Below are positions 44,314 through 53,350 of a DNA stretch of 64,000 bases, piece after piece. The position numbers and the translations under genes are program-made. Source of the DNA: Lachnospiraceae bacterium (GTDB lineage Bacteria > Bacillota > Clostridia > Lachnospirales > Lachnospiraceae); contig CAJTEE010000007.1 of NCBI GenBank assembly GCA_910575275.1, positions 124,001 through 188,000 on the forward strand, in the 5' to 3' direction. The notes below the pieces were generated by a model. The model made no database searches. It saw only the letters and a program-made list of their open reading frames with translations, and had not been told where the DNA came from. How positions within the stretch are numbered: position 1 is the first letter of the stretch; every line of letters starts with the position of its first letter.

Positions 44314-44331
44314 TTGACAAAACGTATCAGA
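44314..44331 (+). promoter_or_regulatory. Right end of IME-B: half promoter (-35) and GA core
   Basis: TTGACA (44314-44319) followed by ten bases and the GA core (44330-44331). In the circle it would pair with TATGCT from the left end at 17-bp spacing. Confidence 0.7.
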
Positions 44332-45028
44332 GGACACCCTCCTCCAGAGCATGGAGTCTGCCGGGGCCGAGGAGATGCCCGAAGATGTGGAACGGAAAGG
44401 GATCGGCACTCCCGCCACCCGCGCGGCCATCATAGAGAAGCTGGTGCAGAAGGGCTTTGTGGAGCGCAGGGGTGATAAAAAGGCCAAAGCGCTGGTCCCT
44501 ACGGACAAGGGCCGCGCTCTGGCCGCCGTAGTGCCGGAACAGATACAGTCCCCCTCCATGACGGCGGAGTGGGAGGAAAAGCTGCTGGGCATCGAAAAGG
44601 GCGGCTATGCTCCGGATGACTTCATGCGGGAGATCGCCGGGATGGTGACGGACCTTGTGAAGAACTATGAGATGGTGAAAGGAGTGGAGATCAGGATGCC
44701 GGGTAACAGCAAGGTGATCGGGAGCTGTCCCCACTGCGGGGCGGATGTGGCGGAGCGTGACAAGGGCTGGTTCTGTGCCAGCCGGGAGTGCCGCTTCGTC
44801 CTCTGGAAGGACAATGCCTATTTCAAGAAGATCGGCAAGCACCTGACCGCGGGCATGGCCGAGAAGCTGGTGAAGGAGGGGCGCGTCAGGCTGAAGGACT
44901 GCAAGAGCCAGCGGACGGGCAAGACCTACAACGCCGATGTCCTGCTCACCACCAAAGAGGACGGTCGGGCGAAGTTCCAGATGGAGTTCGACAACAGCGA
45001 AAAGAACAGCGGAGGAAAGAAAAATTGA
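44330..45028 (+). pseudogene. topB: topB 3' part
   Basis: The frame resumes at the GA core as EDTLLQSMESAGAEEM, the conserved topoisomerase III segment RKGIGTPATRAAIIEKL follows, and a C-terminal zinc ribbon ends the protein (SCPHCGADV and CASREC). Alone it lacks a promoter and start, so it is not expressed as a topoisomerase until IME-B leaves. It overlaps the methyltransferase start by four bases. Confidence 0.9.
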
Positions 45029-47148
45029 AAACGGACCAGCTTACACTCGGTTCCCTGTTTGACGGCATAGGAGGTTTCCCCTATGCCGCCTCTTTTTACG
45101 GGATCAAGCCCCTGTGGGCCAGCGAGATCGTCCCGGAGTGCGTCTCCGTGACGAAGAAGCACTTCCCGGAGATGGAACACGTGGGGGACATCACAAAACT
45201 TGACGGCGGCAAGCTGCCGCCCGTGGACATCATCACCTTTGGCTCCCCCTGCCAGGACCTGAGCGTGGCATCAGGCAAGCGGCTCGGCCTTGCCGGGGAG
45301 CGGAGCGGCCTCTTTCTGGAGGCCATCAGGATCATCAGAGAGATGCAGGAGGCAACAAATGGAGAATACCCGAAATTCGCGCTCTGGGAAAATGTCCCCG
45401 GAGCCTTGTCAAGTTCTTCCAGGCGTGACTTTAAGGCTGTGCTGGAAGCGTTCACAGAGACCGAAGTTCCAATGCCTGGTTCTGGACGGTGGGCAAACGC
45501 CGGGATGGTACGAGGCCGAGGAGCTGACCTCGCTTGGTGCGTGTACGACGCCCAATATTTCGGAACAGCACAGCGGCGCCGGCGTATCTTTCTTGTCGCA
45601 GATTTTAGAGGAACACGCGCCGGCGAGATACTCTTTGTCCCCAAAAGCCTGTCAGGGTATTTTGCGGCGGGCGGAACGCCGCGGCAAGGACCTGCCGCCT
45701 ATGCTCAAAGCGGCGCTGGAACAGCAGGCGCGGGAGATGTGATCCCCGCCGTCTCCATGCGTATCCGCTGCGGCTGTGAGGGCGGCGGCAAGGGGCCGCT
45801 GCTCCAGGTGGAAAAGAGCGGCACCCTGGCGACCGGGAACGACCAGTACCTCTTTGCGCCAAAGGACGCGGTGGAGATACTGAACGACCAGGGCGGCGAC
45901 TCCCTCAGCGTGGAGAAGGGCGGCATTTCGCCCACCCTCCGCAGCCAGACCCACGGCAATCTGCCCATCACCGCATACGCCATCCAAGGCTCCATGATCG
46001 GCAGGGCGGACGGGAACGGGCCGCAGGGGGACGGCATCAACGAGAACGTCTCCTTCACCCTCAACACCATCGACCGCCACACCGTCTGTGTGGAGACCGG
46101 GCAGGAGGAGCAGCCGCCCACTGTGGCCGCTGGCTTTGACCTCCAGCAGATCACCAGCAAAACGAACCGCTCCACCCTGAAACCCATCCAGCCCACCCTC
46201 TGCGGGGCGGGCAGCCCCCATGTCGTCACCGCAGAGGGACTCCCGCCCGATGCTATGGTCGGGATCAATGGCAACCTTGCCGGAACGCTGCTTGCCAGCT
46301 ATTGCAAAGGTACGGGGATGCGCTGTGGGCAGGAACGGGATGTGGTACTATGTGCCGCAAGCGGCCAGAGCCACGCGGAAATTTTTGAGGAACTGTCGCC
46401 CACGCTCAACTGTACCAGCGAACAGCCCTATGTTGTCCGGCCCGGTGACACAGAACAGGAGCAGCCCATCGTCACCCACCCGCAGATCGCCGGGACGCTC
46501 TGTGCCTCCGGCGCTGGTCTTTCCCGCCCTGCCGGACAGGGGAACGAGCTGGACTTCTGCGTGGTGAGCGCGGGCTTCAAGCACAAGGCCGGCAGCCAGT
46601 CCGGGAGCATCGGTTTCCAGGAGGAGACCGCCCCCACCCTTCTGGCGGGCCAGCAGAGCGCCGTGATGAAAGCCTATGTGATCGGCGCCTACCATTCCGG
46701 CGGGATGCTCTCGGACAATCCCCAAAGCGGCTTCTATGAGGCGGACACCTCCCGGACGCTGGACCTGAACGGCGGGAACCCCTGCTGCAACCAGGGCGGC
46801 GTGGCCGTAGTGGAAGGGGCAGATGAGCCGGAGGGCCAGACCGCCGCCGTGGACTGCCGCAACCTCCGGGAGACGGATGAGGTCAGCGGCACACTGCTGG
46901 CAAAGGCGGCCTCCGGCGGCTACTCGCTGAACTACCAGAACCCCGTCCGCACCGGGCTTTGCGTGAGGAGGCTCACCCCCACCGAGGCGGAGCGTTTGCA
47001 GGGCTACCCGGACGGCTGGACGGAAAGCGGCGCGGACGGCAGGGCCATCAGCGACACGAAGCGTTACCAGATGCTCGGCAACTCCATCGCCGTCCCATGC
47101 GTGGCGTATATCATGCAGGGCATCCGTGACGCCGTGGGCGGTGAGTGA
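45025..47148 (+). CDS. DNA cytosine-5 methyltransferase with internal repeat region
   Basis: 707 residues. C5-methylase motifs: I (SLFDGIGGFPYA), IV with the catalytic Cys (GSPCQDLS), VI (ENVPGALSS), VIII (QRRRRIF), and motifs IX-X at the far end (RLTPTEAERLQGYPDGW, LGNSIAVPC). About 350 residues between VIII and IX replace the usual short target-recognition domain and carry recurring PTL/GTL units. It probably protects the entering ICE DNA from host restriction. The TTG start overlaps the topB stop and follows GCGGAGG. Confidence 0.88.
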   Translation: MKTDQLTLGSLFDGIGGFPYAASFYGIKPLWASEIVPECVSVTKKHFPEMEHVGDITKLDGGKLPPVDIITFGSPCQDLSVASGKRLGLAGERSGLFLEAIRIIREMQEATNGEYPKFALWENVPGALSSSSRRDFKAVLEAFTETEVPMPGSGRWANAGMVRGRGADLAWCVYDAQYFGTAQRRRRIFLVADFRGTRAGEILFVPKSLSGYFAAGGTPRQGPAAYAQSGAGTAGAGDVIPAVSMRIRCGCEGGGKGPLLQVEKSGTLATGNDQYLFAPKDAVEILNDQGGDSLSVEKGGISPTLRSQTHGNLPITAYAIQGSMIGRADGNGPQGDGINENVSFTLNTIDRHTVCVETGQEEQPPTVAAGFDLQQITSKTNRSTLKPIQPTLCGAGSPHVVTAEGLPPDAMVGINGNLAGTLLASYCKGTGMRCGQERDVVLCAASGQSHAEIFEELSPTLNCTSEQPYVVRPGDTEQEQPIVTHPQIAGTLCASGAGLSRPAGQGNELDFCVVSAGFKHKAGSQSGSIGFQEETAPTLLAGQQSAVMKAYVIGAYHSGGMLSDNPQSGFYEADTSRTLDLNGGNPCCNQGGVAVVEGADEPEGQTAAVDCRNLRETDEVSGTLLAKAASGGYSLNYQNPVRTGLCVRRLTPTEAERLQGYPDGWTESGADGRAISDTKRYQMLGNSIAVPCVAYIMQGIRDAVGGE

Positions 47149-47149
47149 T

Positions 47150-47674
47150 ATGCTGTCGCTGGTCCCCGGTCTCGCCTGTCGGCTCGGTCGGCGCTTCTGA
47201 GTGCCAAAGGCACTCAGAGGTCGCCACTGGCGACCCGCGCCCCTGCGGGAGGCGAACGAGTTCGTGCGCCGGCACCACCGCCACCACAAGCCCACGGTGG
47301 GACACAAGTTCTCCATCGGCGTCCAGGAGGACGGGCGGCTCGCCGGCGTTGCCATCTGCGGCCGCCCGGTGAGCCGTTTCCTGGACGATGGCTATACGCT
47401 GGAGGTCAACCGCCTCTGCACCGATGGGGCGAGGAACGCTTGCAGTATGCTCTATGGCGCGGCGGTCCGGGCGGCGCGGGCGATGGGCTACAAGAGGGTC
47501 ATCACCTATATCCTGGACAGCGAGTGCGGCGCGTCCCTGAAAGCCTCCGGCTTTGTATGCGAGGGACCTGCCGGGGGCGTGGAGTGGACGGGCAAGCGCA
47601 AGCCGAAGGACAGCGGGCAGTACCCCCACCAGATGAAAACGCGGTGGGTAAAAATTCTAAGACAGGAGGACTGA
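47150..47674 (+). CDS. XF1762-type N-acetyltransferase-like protein with a hairpin insertion at its start
   Basis: The family body is clear: APLREANEFVRRHHRHHKPT, VNRLCTDGARNACSMLYGAA, ILDSECGASLKASGFVC. Homologues start MLSLVP directly followed by this body. Here ATG 47150 gives MLSLVP, then ~70 extra bases holding two perfect hairpins and a stop. Translation of the body could instead begin at GTG 47201 inside the first hairpin. The product may therefore be altered or poorly expressed. Function in ICEs is unknown. Confidence 0.7.
47196..47235. repeat. Two adjacent perfect hairpins inserted in a gene start
   Basis: TCTGAGTGCC-AAA-GGCACTCAGA (47196-47218), then GGTCGCCA-C-TGGCGACC (47219-47235), back to back. 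They lie within ~70 bases that separate MLSLVP from the rest of the acetyltransferase-like gene. Confidence 0.75.
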
Positions 47675-47678
47675 TAGA

Positions 47679-48944
47679 ATGGCTGATACGGAACTGAGCA
47701 GCAAGCTGTATGAGAAGATGTCGGCGGAACAGGACAAGTTCCGGGCATGGCTGGTGGAACAGCCGCCCGCAGACATCCTGCTCCACGCCGTGGAGTACGC
47801 GGTGCGGGAGGACATCCTGATGGAGATGGAGGCGCTTGAACTGCCTGACGATCAGGCGAGGGCGCTGCTGGCCTCCCCGGACACGATGGCGGACATCTAC
47901 AAGACCTTCTCCAAGATGGCCGATACCGGGCATATGGATGTGGTCCGGGAGAGCATCGAGGACCGGGCGGCCACCTTAAGTATGGAACAAGCGGTGCAGG
48001 AGGCTGTCCAGATGGAAATGGAGTCGCAGGGAAAACTGGAGGCTGTGTACCTTGTTGACCGTTTCTCTCTGCTCCACCTGAAAGAGGTCCAGGGCGGGGA
48101 CTTTGCGTACACTGTGTTTGACAGGCAGACCAGGCAAAGGACCGCCGAGGGCAGGATCAGCCTGGACGATGTGCTGGACGGTATCGACCCCACCCACGAC
48201 CATCTTGCGGCGGCGCGGGCAGCCGCTATTGGAGCGGCGGGGCTGCAGAGCGGGCCGCTGGGTGGCAGCGATGTGGCGCAGGTGGGCCTGACCTCCCTGA
48301 AAGACTTCCGCGATTCGGACATCCGCCGCCGCTCCATCTGGGAGCCGGAGACACTGCCCAAGGATGACATCCGCTTCATCAACAGCAGTTATGACGAGCA
48401 GTTCCGCCTCCCCAACGGCGGGAAGATCGAGGTAGAGTATCCTGACCGCACCTTTTCCGCCAGGTGTGAGTATATCGACGACTACCACACCTATGTCGGG
48501 AGCGAGGTCTACCACATCTGCCAGTTTGCCGAGGTGCTGGAGCGCGGCGGGGGCGTCTGCCGCCCGGAGCCGGTGCTGGATGCGGAGCAGGCGGCGTGGA
48601 AGATCGGCTGGAACGCCTATCTTGCCGTGGAGTGCGGCGCGGGGCATTGGGACTACCACCTGTATGACGAGAAGTTCAATGAGACCAAGGGCGGCGAACT
48701 GGAGGTTGTGGGCTGTTCCATCAACGAAGTCCGGGATATGGTCCTTGCGGAGAACAAGCTGGGGAGCCGCTCCATGACGCCCACCGACTACGGGATGCTC
48801 ATGGACAAGGCGGCCATGCGGGAACAGGAGACGCAGGCCGAAAAGCGGGAGTCTGTCCTGGGCCAGCTTTCCGCCCTGAAAAGCGGCCAGAAAGACAAGC
48901 CCTCTCCCGCGCCGGAGAAAAAGCACCGCGAGGAAAGCCGATGA
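47679..48944 (+). CDS. DUF3848 / LPD28-domain ICE protein
   Basis: 421 residues. The N-terminal DUF3848 segment reads LYEKMSAEQDKFRAWLVEQP then HAVEYAVREDILMEME. The middle ~90 residues (FRDSDIRRRSIWEPETLPKD to YHICQFAEVLERGG) match an LPD28-type domain found in large polyvalent proteins, thought to protect or process incoming mobile DNA. A charged C-terminal tail follows. AGGAGG precedes the start, and the next gene overlaps by four bases. Confidence 0.75.
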   Translation: MADTELSSKLYEKMSAEQDKFRAWLVEQPPADILLHAVEYAVREDILMEMEALELPDDQARALLASPDTMADIYKTFSKMADTGHMDVVRESIEDRAATLSMEQAVQEAVQMEMESQGKLEAVYLVDRFSLLHLKEVQGGDFAYTVFDRQTRQRTAEGRISLDDVLDGIDPTHDHLAAARAAAIGAAGLQSGPLGGSDVAQVGLTSLKDFRDSDIRRRSIWEPETLPKDDIRFINSSYDEQFRLPNGGKIEVEYPDRTFSARCEYIDDYHTYVGSEVYHICQFAEVLERGGGVCRPEPVLDAEQAAWKIGWNAYLAVECGAGHWDYHLYDEKFNETKGGELEVVGCSINEVRDMVLAENKLGSRSMTPTDYGMLMDKAAMREQETQAEKRESVLGQLSALKSGQKDKPSPAPEKKHREESR

Positions 48945-49246
48945 GCCGCCAGAAGCTGACCCTTGCCGAGCAGGAGACCATCATCCTGTGGGACAACGAG
49001 CTGGACACGGCGGAGGTCTACACCCACGACACAAGGCTCATCAATAAGCTGCGGGAGCTGTCCCAGCGGTTCCCGGACGCCTTTGTCCTGAAAGAGACCG
49101 GGCAGGGCAGGTCCGTGACCTACCGCATCCCCAAACGGTGCGTGGGCATCCGCCCGCCGTACAGCGAGGAGCGCAGACAGCAGCAGAGGCAGGACGCAAA
49201 GGAGAACGGCCTGCCATTTTTGAGGAAGGAGGAGCAGGATGTCTGA
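48941..49246 (+). CDS. Small conserved ICE protein
   Basis: 101 residues, coupled to the upstream gene by ATGA. It shares the HDTRLINKL and PYSEERRQQQ signatures with the IME-B protein at 38149-38463. The function is unknown. It also overlaps the YodL gene by eight bases, so the whole block from 47679 to 50059 is tightly coupled. Confidence 0.7.
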   Translation: MSRQKLTLAEQETIILWDNELDTAEVYTHDTRLINKLRELSQRFPDAFVLKETGQGRSVTYRIPKRCVGIRPPYSEERRQQQRQDAKENGLPFLRKEEQDV

Positions 49247-49853
49247 CATCAAAAAATGGGACGAGGTGAACGGCGTGGACGAGTCCCCCGGCCACCTGAC
49301 GGCGTTTCTGGAGAGCGCCACCGACGCCTACGCCATCTTACAGTTGCGGCGGACGGACGATACCCTCTATGAGCGGTTTGAATCCTACGCCAGCTTGCAG
49401 AGGCAGGGCAAGGAGCCGGACATCGACCACTACGAGGTGGTCTACCACGGGGAGCTGCCCAGGGCGCCCGATACGCCGGAGGCGGTGATGGCGCAGCTGG
49501 AGGCGTTCTATGTGCAGTTCAACACCGCCCGCCCGGAGGATTTCCGGGGACACAGCCTGTCGGTCAGCGACATCGTGGCCTTGAAGGTGGGCGGCGTGGT
49601 ATCCTGCCACTATGTGGATTCCATCGGCTTTAAGGAGCTGGAGGACTTCGCCCTGCGGGAGAACTATCTGAAGAACGCTGAGATGGCGGTGGAGGACGAT
49701 TACAACTCCATTGATGGGATCATCAACAACGGAAGAAAGGATGAGCCTGAAACGGAGCGGCACTCTGTCCTGGACGCGCTGAAAGCCTTTTCCAATGGGG
49801 AACCGGCTGAGCGCAGGCCGCCCCAGAAGCAGGCCGGACGGGATGAGCGATGA
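49239..49853 (+). CDS. YodL-domain (DUF4316) protein
   Basis: 204 residues. The YodL domain covers ~25-130 (YAILQLRRTDDTLYERFESY, FYVQFNTARPEDFRGHSLSV). The DUF4316-like part follows (CHYVDSIGFKELEDFALREN, AEMAVEDDYNSIDGIINNG). These are ICE backbone proteins of unknown function. The GGAGGAGCAGG site is within the upstream gene's end. Confidence 0.85.
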   Translation: MSDIKKWDEVNGVDESPGHLTAFLESATDAYAILQLRRTDDTLYERFESYASLQRQGKEPDIDHYEVVYHGELPRAPDTPEAVMAQLEAFYVQFNTARPEDFRGHSLSVSDIVALKVGGVVSCHYVDSIGFKELEDFALRENYLKNAEMAVEDDYNSIDGIINNGRKDEPETERHSVLDALKAFSNGEPAERRPPQKQAGRDER

Positions 49854-50059
49854 AGGAGTTCACAAGGGACGAGCGGATCATGATGATGCTCTACAACCCC
49901 GGCACACGGGCGGGGCTGATCGCGGAGCTGGAGGCCATGCGCCTCCAGCTCACGCCCTCGGAGCGGCGGCTGGGTCGCCTCTCCAAAAGCGTCCTGGAAA
50001 AGCTGGACGGCATGACGGACGCGGAGTTTGACAGCCTGGACCTATACCCGGACATCTGA
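49850..50059 (+). CDS. Transposon-transfer assisting family protein
   Basis: 69 residues. The sequence TRDERIMMMLYNPGTRAGLI, LTPSERRLGRLSKSVLEKL and DAEFDSLDLYPDI matches the small transfer-assisting family always found just before the snf2 gene. It is coupled to the YodL gene by ATGA. Molecular function is unknown. Confidence 0.82.
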   Translation: MKEFTRDERIMMMLYNPGTRAGLIAELEAMRLQLTPSERRLGRLSKSVLEKLDGMTDAEFDSLDLYPDI

Positions 50060-50931
50060 CCCAGGCACACAAATCTGAAAGAAACGGAGGCAACCTATGG
50101 CATTGAATGAACCCTTGCGGGCGGACGGGGCGGCGGTCGTACCGTTCCCCTCGAAAGCCGCCTACTACACCCAGATGGCGGAAGAAGCCGCCAGACAAGT
50201 GACCGGGAGCCGGGAGCAGTGGACAGCCTTCCTTACCACTGCGGCCCGGCTCTACAAATACCCCTACAATGAGCAGCTCATGATCTACAAGCAGCGCCCG
50301 GACGCCACGGCCTGCGCCGAGTACGACCTGTGGAACAAGACCATGCGCCGCTATGTGCGCCGGGGGTCCAAGGGCATCGCGCTGGTGGACAACACGGGCA
50401 GCCGCCCGAAGCTGCGCTATGTGTTCGATGTGTCCGACACCGGGGAGAGGGAGAACTCCCGCCCGGTCAACCTCTGGTCCATGCGGGAGGAGTATGTCCC
50501 CGCTGTGCAGGACGCGCTGGAGCGGGCCTACGGCGTGGAGGCCGGGGTGGGGCTGGATGAGCAGATCGAAAAAATCTCCTCCCGACTCGCTTCGGGATAT
50601 TGGGATGACAATAAAGAGGTCATCCTCGGCATCGTTGACGATTCCTTCCTTTACGGGTATGATGAGTTCAACGTAGAGGTATCCTTTCGGAGGGCGGCGG
50701 AAACGAGCATCCGATATATGCTCTATTCCCGCTGTGTGGAGGACCCGGAGAGCTGCTTTGAGCCGGAGGACTTCATGGATGTGTTCGACTTCAATACCCA
50801 GGCGGCGTCCAATGTGCTGGGTACGGCGGTCAGCGAGGTATCTTCCCAGGTGTTCCGTGAGGTCGAGCGGGCGATCCGCACCTACGAGAGGGCAAAACAG
50901 GTCGAACAGGCCGAGGAAAGGAGACAGGACA

Positions 50932-51279
50932 ATGGCAGAGCTGACTTACAGACAGGCAGGGGATTACCTGATCCCGGACATCCAGCTGGAGGAAATGGAG
51001 GACCGTCCGCTGGGCAAGTACGGCAGGATGCGGCGGGCGTACCTGGAGGAGAACAACAAGCTCCTCTACAACCACCTGGCCCTGACCGGGAAACTGTTCC
51101 CGCACCTGTGGGAGGTGCAGGAGACGGCATCCGCCCGGATGGGGCAGCTGATGGAGGAGCTGCTGGCGGCGGACCCGGCGCCGGACAAAAAGACCCGGCA
51201 GATGGACTGGGTGCGTCACATGAACGCGCTGAAAGCACAGGCGGAGGAGATCGTGACGGCGGAGCTTATCAACAACTGA
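50932..51279 (+). CDS. tnpV: TnpV-like gene nested out of frame in snf2
   Basis: 115 residues with all TnpV landmarks: YLIPDIQLEEMEDRPLGKYG then RMRRAYLEENNKLLYNHLAL, a central helix and the ending MDWVRHMNALKAQAEEIVTA. It has its own AAAGGAG eight bases before the ATG. It lies entirely within the snf2 reading frame, in the +1 frame; there snf2 encodes a Gly/Pro/Ala-rich stretch with no fold signal. Both frames stay open over 348 bases, so the DNA is dual-coding. Confidence 0.8.
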   Translation: MAELTYRQAGDYLIPDIQLEEMEDRPLGKYGRMRRAYLEENNKLLYNHLALTGKLFPHLWEVQETASARMGQLMEELLAADPAPDKKTRQMDWVRHMNALKAQAEEIVTAELINN

Positions 51280-53248
51280 CGCTGGAGGGGCTGTTCCCCT
51301 CCGAGATGGAACAGATCACAATGATAGACCAGCAGGCGGAGAGCGAGAAGCCCTCCGCTTTTGCTATGCCCAAAGAGGAGCAGCCCCCGGCAGAGCCGCC
51401 GCAGGCCGCGCCCACCGCCGAACCCCTGACGGACTTGCAGAAAAAAGCCGCCGAGATCGCCGCGAAATATGAAAGCCTGCCCATGCGGGAGAAGATCGGT
51501 ATCATTGCCCAGGCTTTTGGCTATCCGTCCGGCCACATCGAGACATCACCCTGTTCCGGCAAATGGCGCGGGACCAGCGATATTTATATCCGTTTTGACA
51601 ACGGGGCGACCCTGGGTATCGGCAATGACAGTACACCCAGAGCAAAAACCGCGAAGGTGCAGAATGAGCTTGTCAACGCCGTCCTGATGCGGTATAACCC
51701 TGAGATCGTAGCGGCGGCAAAGGAAACGGCTCTTGCCGCTCTCCGTGTACGGGAGGCCAGAGACAATGAGATCGCCGCCCAGAAGGGCCTAAAACCGTAT
51801 ACCCTGCTGAATGTGGAATTATACGATGACGCGGGCGCGGAGAACGGCGGGTATCGGGGCTGGTACTATGTGACGCTGGCGGTGGACGGCAAGCTCCACG
51901 CCCACCTGGAGACCGGGCTGAACCATGAGATAGCGTTTGGCAAGGTGGGCGGGATACCCACAAGGGAGAGCTATTTCACCGCCGGCGGGCTGAAAGAAGC
52001 GGATGTTGACTATGTTTTCAACAACGTGGGCTTTTCCTCAGCATCTGGAATGTACTCGCTGTCCATCAGCGATGAAGTCCGGGAACGTGCGGAAAGGACG
52101 CTGGCGGAGCGTGAGGGCCGGCAGCCGGAAACGCAGGCCCCCACTATCCGGGAGCAGTATGAAAGATACAAGCCGGTAGTAGCGGCTGCCGTCATGGAGG
52201 ATATACCCTACCGCAACGCCTGCGGCCACTCTGACCGGGAAAACGCCGTGATGGAGGGCAGCGCCGCTATCCGCCGCGCCATCCTTGCTTCCGGCGATAT
52301 GCAGCTTATCCGGCTCTATTCGGATGTGCCGGAATTTCACCGCCGTCTGCATCAGGAGGTCGTAGACGAAACCTATCCCCGGCTCCATGAACTGCTGCGC
52401 CCCCTTTCCCAGGACGATATTGACGATGCCCTCCGCGCATGGAATGGGGATGCCGGGAGCAAACGCGCCGTTGTCCGCCATATGAAAGACCATGCGGGAG
52501 ACAGAGATACCGCCGCATGGCTCTCCGGCGAGTACGGCGGCAGCGAGGGCGAGACCTCTTTCGTTGTCCGCGCCGGGAGTCCTGAATCCACGGAACTGCC
52601 GTGGGAGGAAGTACAGAGCCGCATCGCCCTGCTCATCCAAAAGGATGCCTTCTTCACAGAGGCGGAGCTGGATAACTTTGAGGACATTGACACCGCCGCT
52701 GTCCGCAGGGAATTGGAGAGCGGCAGCCCCAGACCCTTTGTGGAGCAGGTCATAGCCGATGTGGAGCGGATCGCCGTACAGGGGGATACCGTTCCCAAAG
52801 AGGGGGATGTGCCGGAGCGCAGCCGCTCCATCATGGGCGATCCATCCGATGCTCCTGATACAGTCGATGGCGACCTGTGGGAACTGATCACCACCGATGG
52901 CGGGCTGCTGAACGATGATGAAAAATCATTGATCTTCTCGTGGATCAGCGATGGCGATGGCACCGGGCAAATCGCGCTGCGCCTGTCCGAACTGCTCGCC
53001 GGAAACTCCGATACCATCCCGCTTGTGACCGGGGAAACGGCGGATTTTTCTTCTTCCATGAACGGCGTGGAGATCACCATCCTGGACGATGGCGAAAACA
53101 AAAAAGACGCCCGCTTTTTCCGCTGGGACGAGGTAACATCCGCTCTGCGCGCACTGTACCGGCAGGAACGGGACAGCCTTTCCCGTCAGCCTGCCCGCAG
53201 CGCACATGAAAAAGGGGCGGCGGATGTAACTTTAGACCAACCTGGTCC

Positions 53249-53350
53249 GAAGTTGGAGCCTGAGCCTACTTCGCCGCAAAATGCGGCGAAGTTAGAAACT
53301 GGACCGACTTCAGTGCAAAACGCGCCGAAGTCAGGAACCGAGCCGACAGT
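53249..53350 (+). repeat. 39-bp tandem repeat in the snf2 linker
   Basis: Units start with GAAGT at 53249, 53288 and 53327, exactly 39 bases apart; the third is partial. They encode 13-residue units (KLEPEPTSPQNAA, KLETGPTSVQNAP, KSGTEPT), a flexible linker before the methylase domain. Confidence 0.8.
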
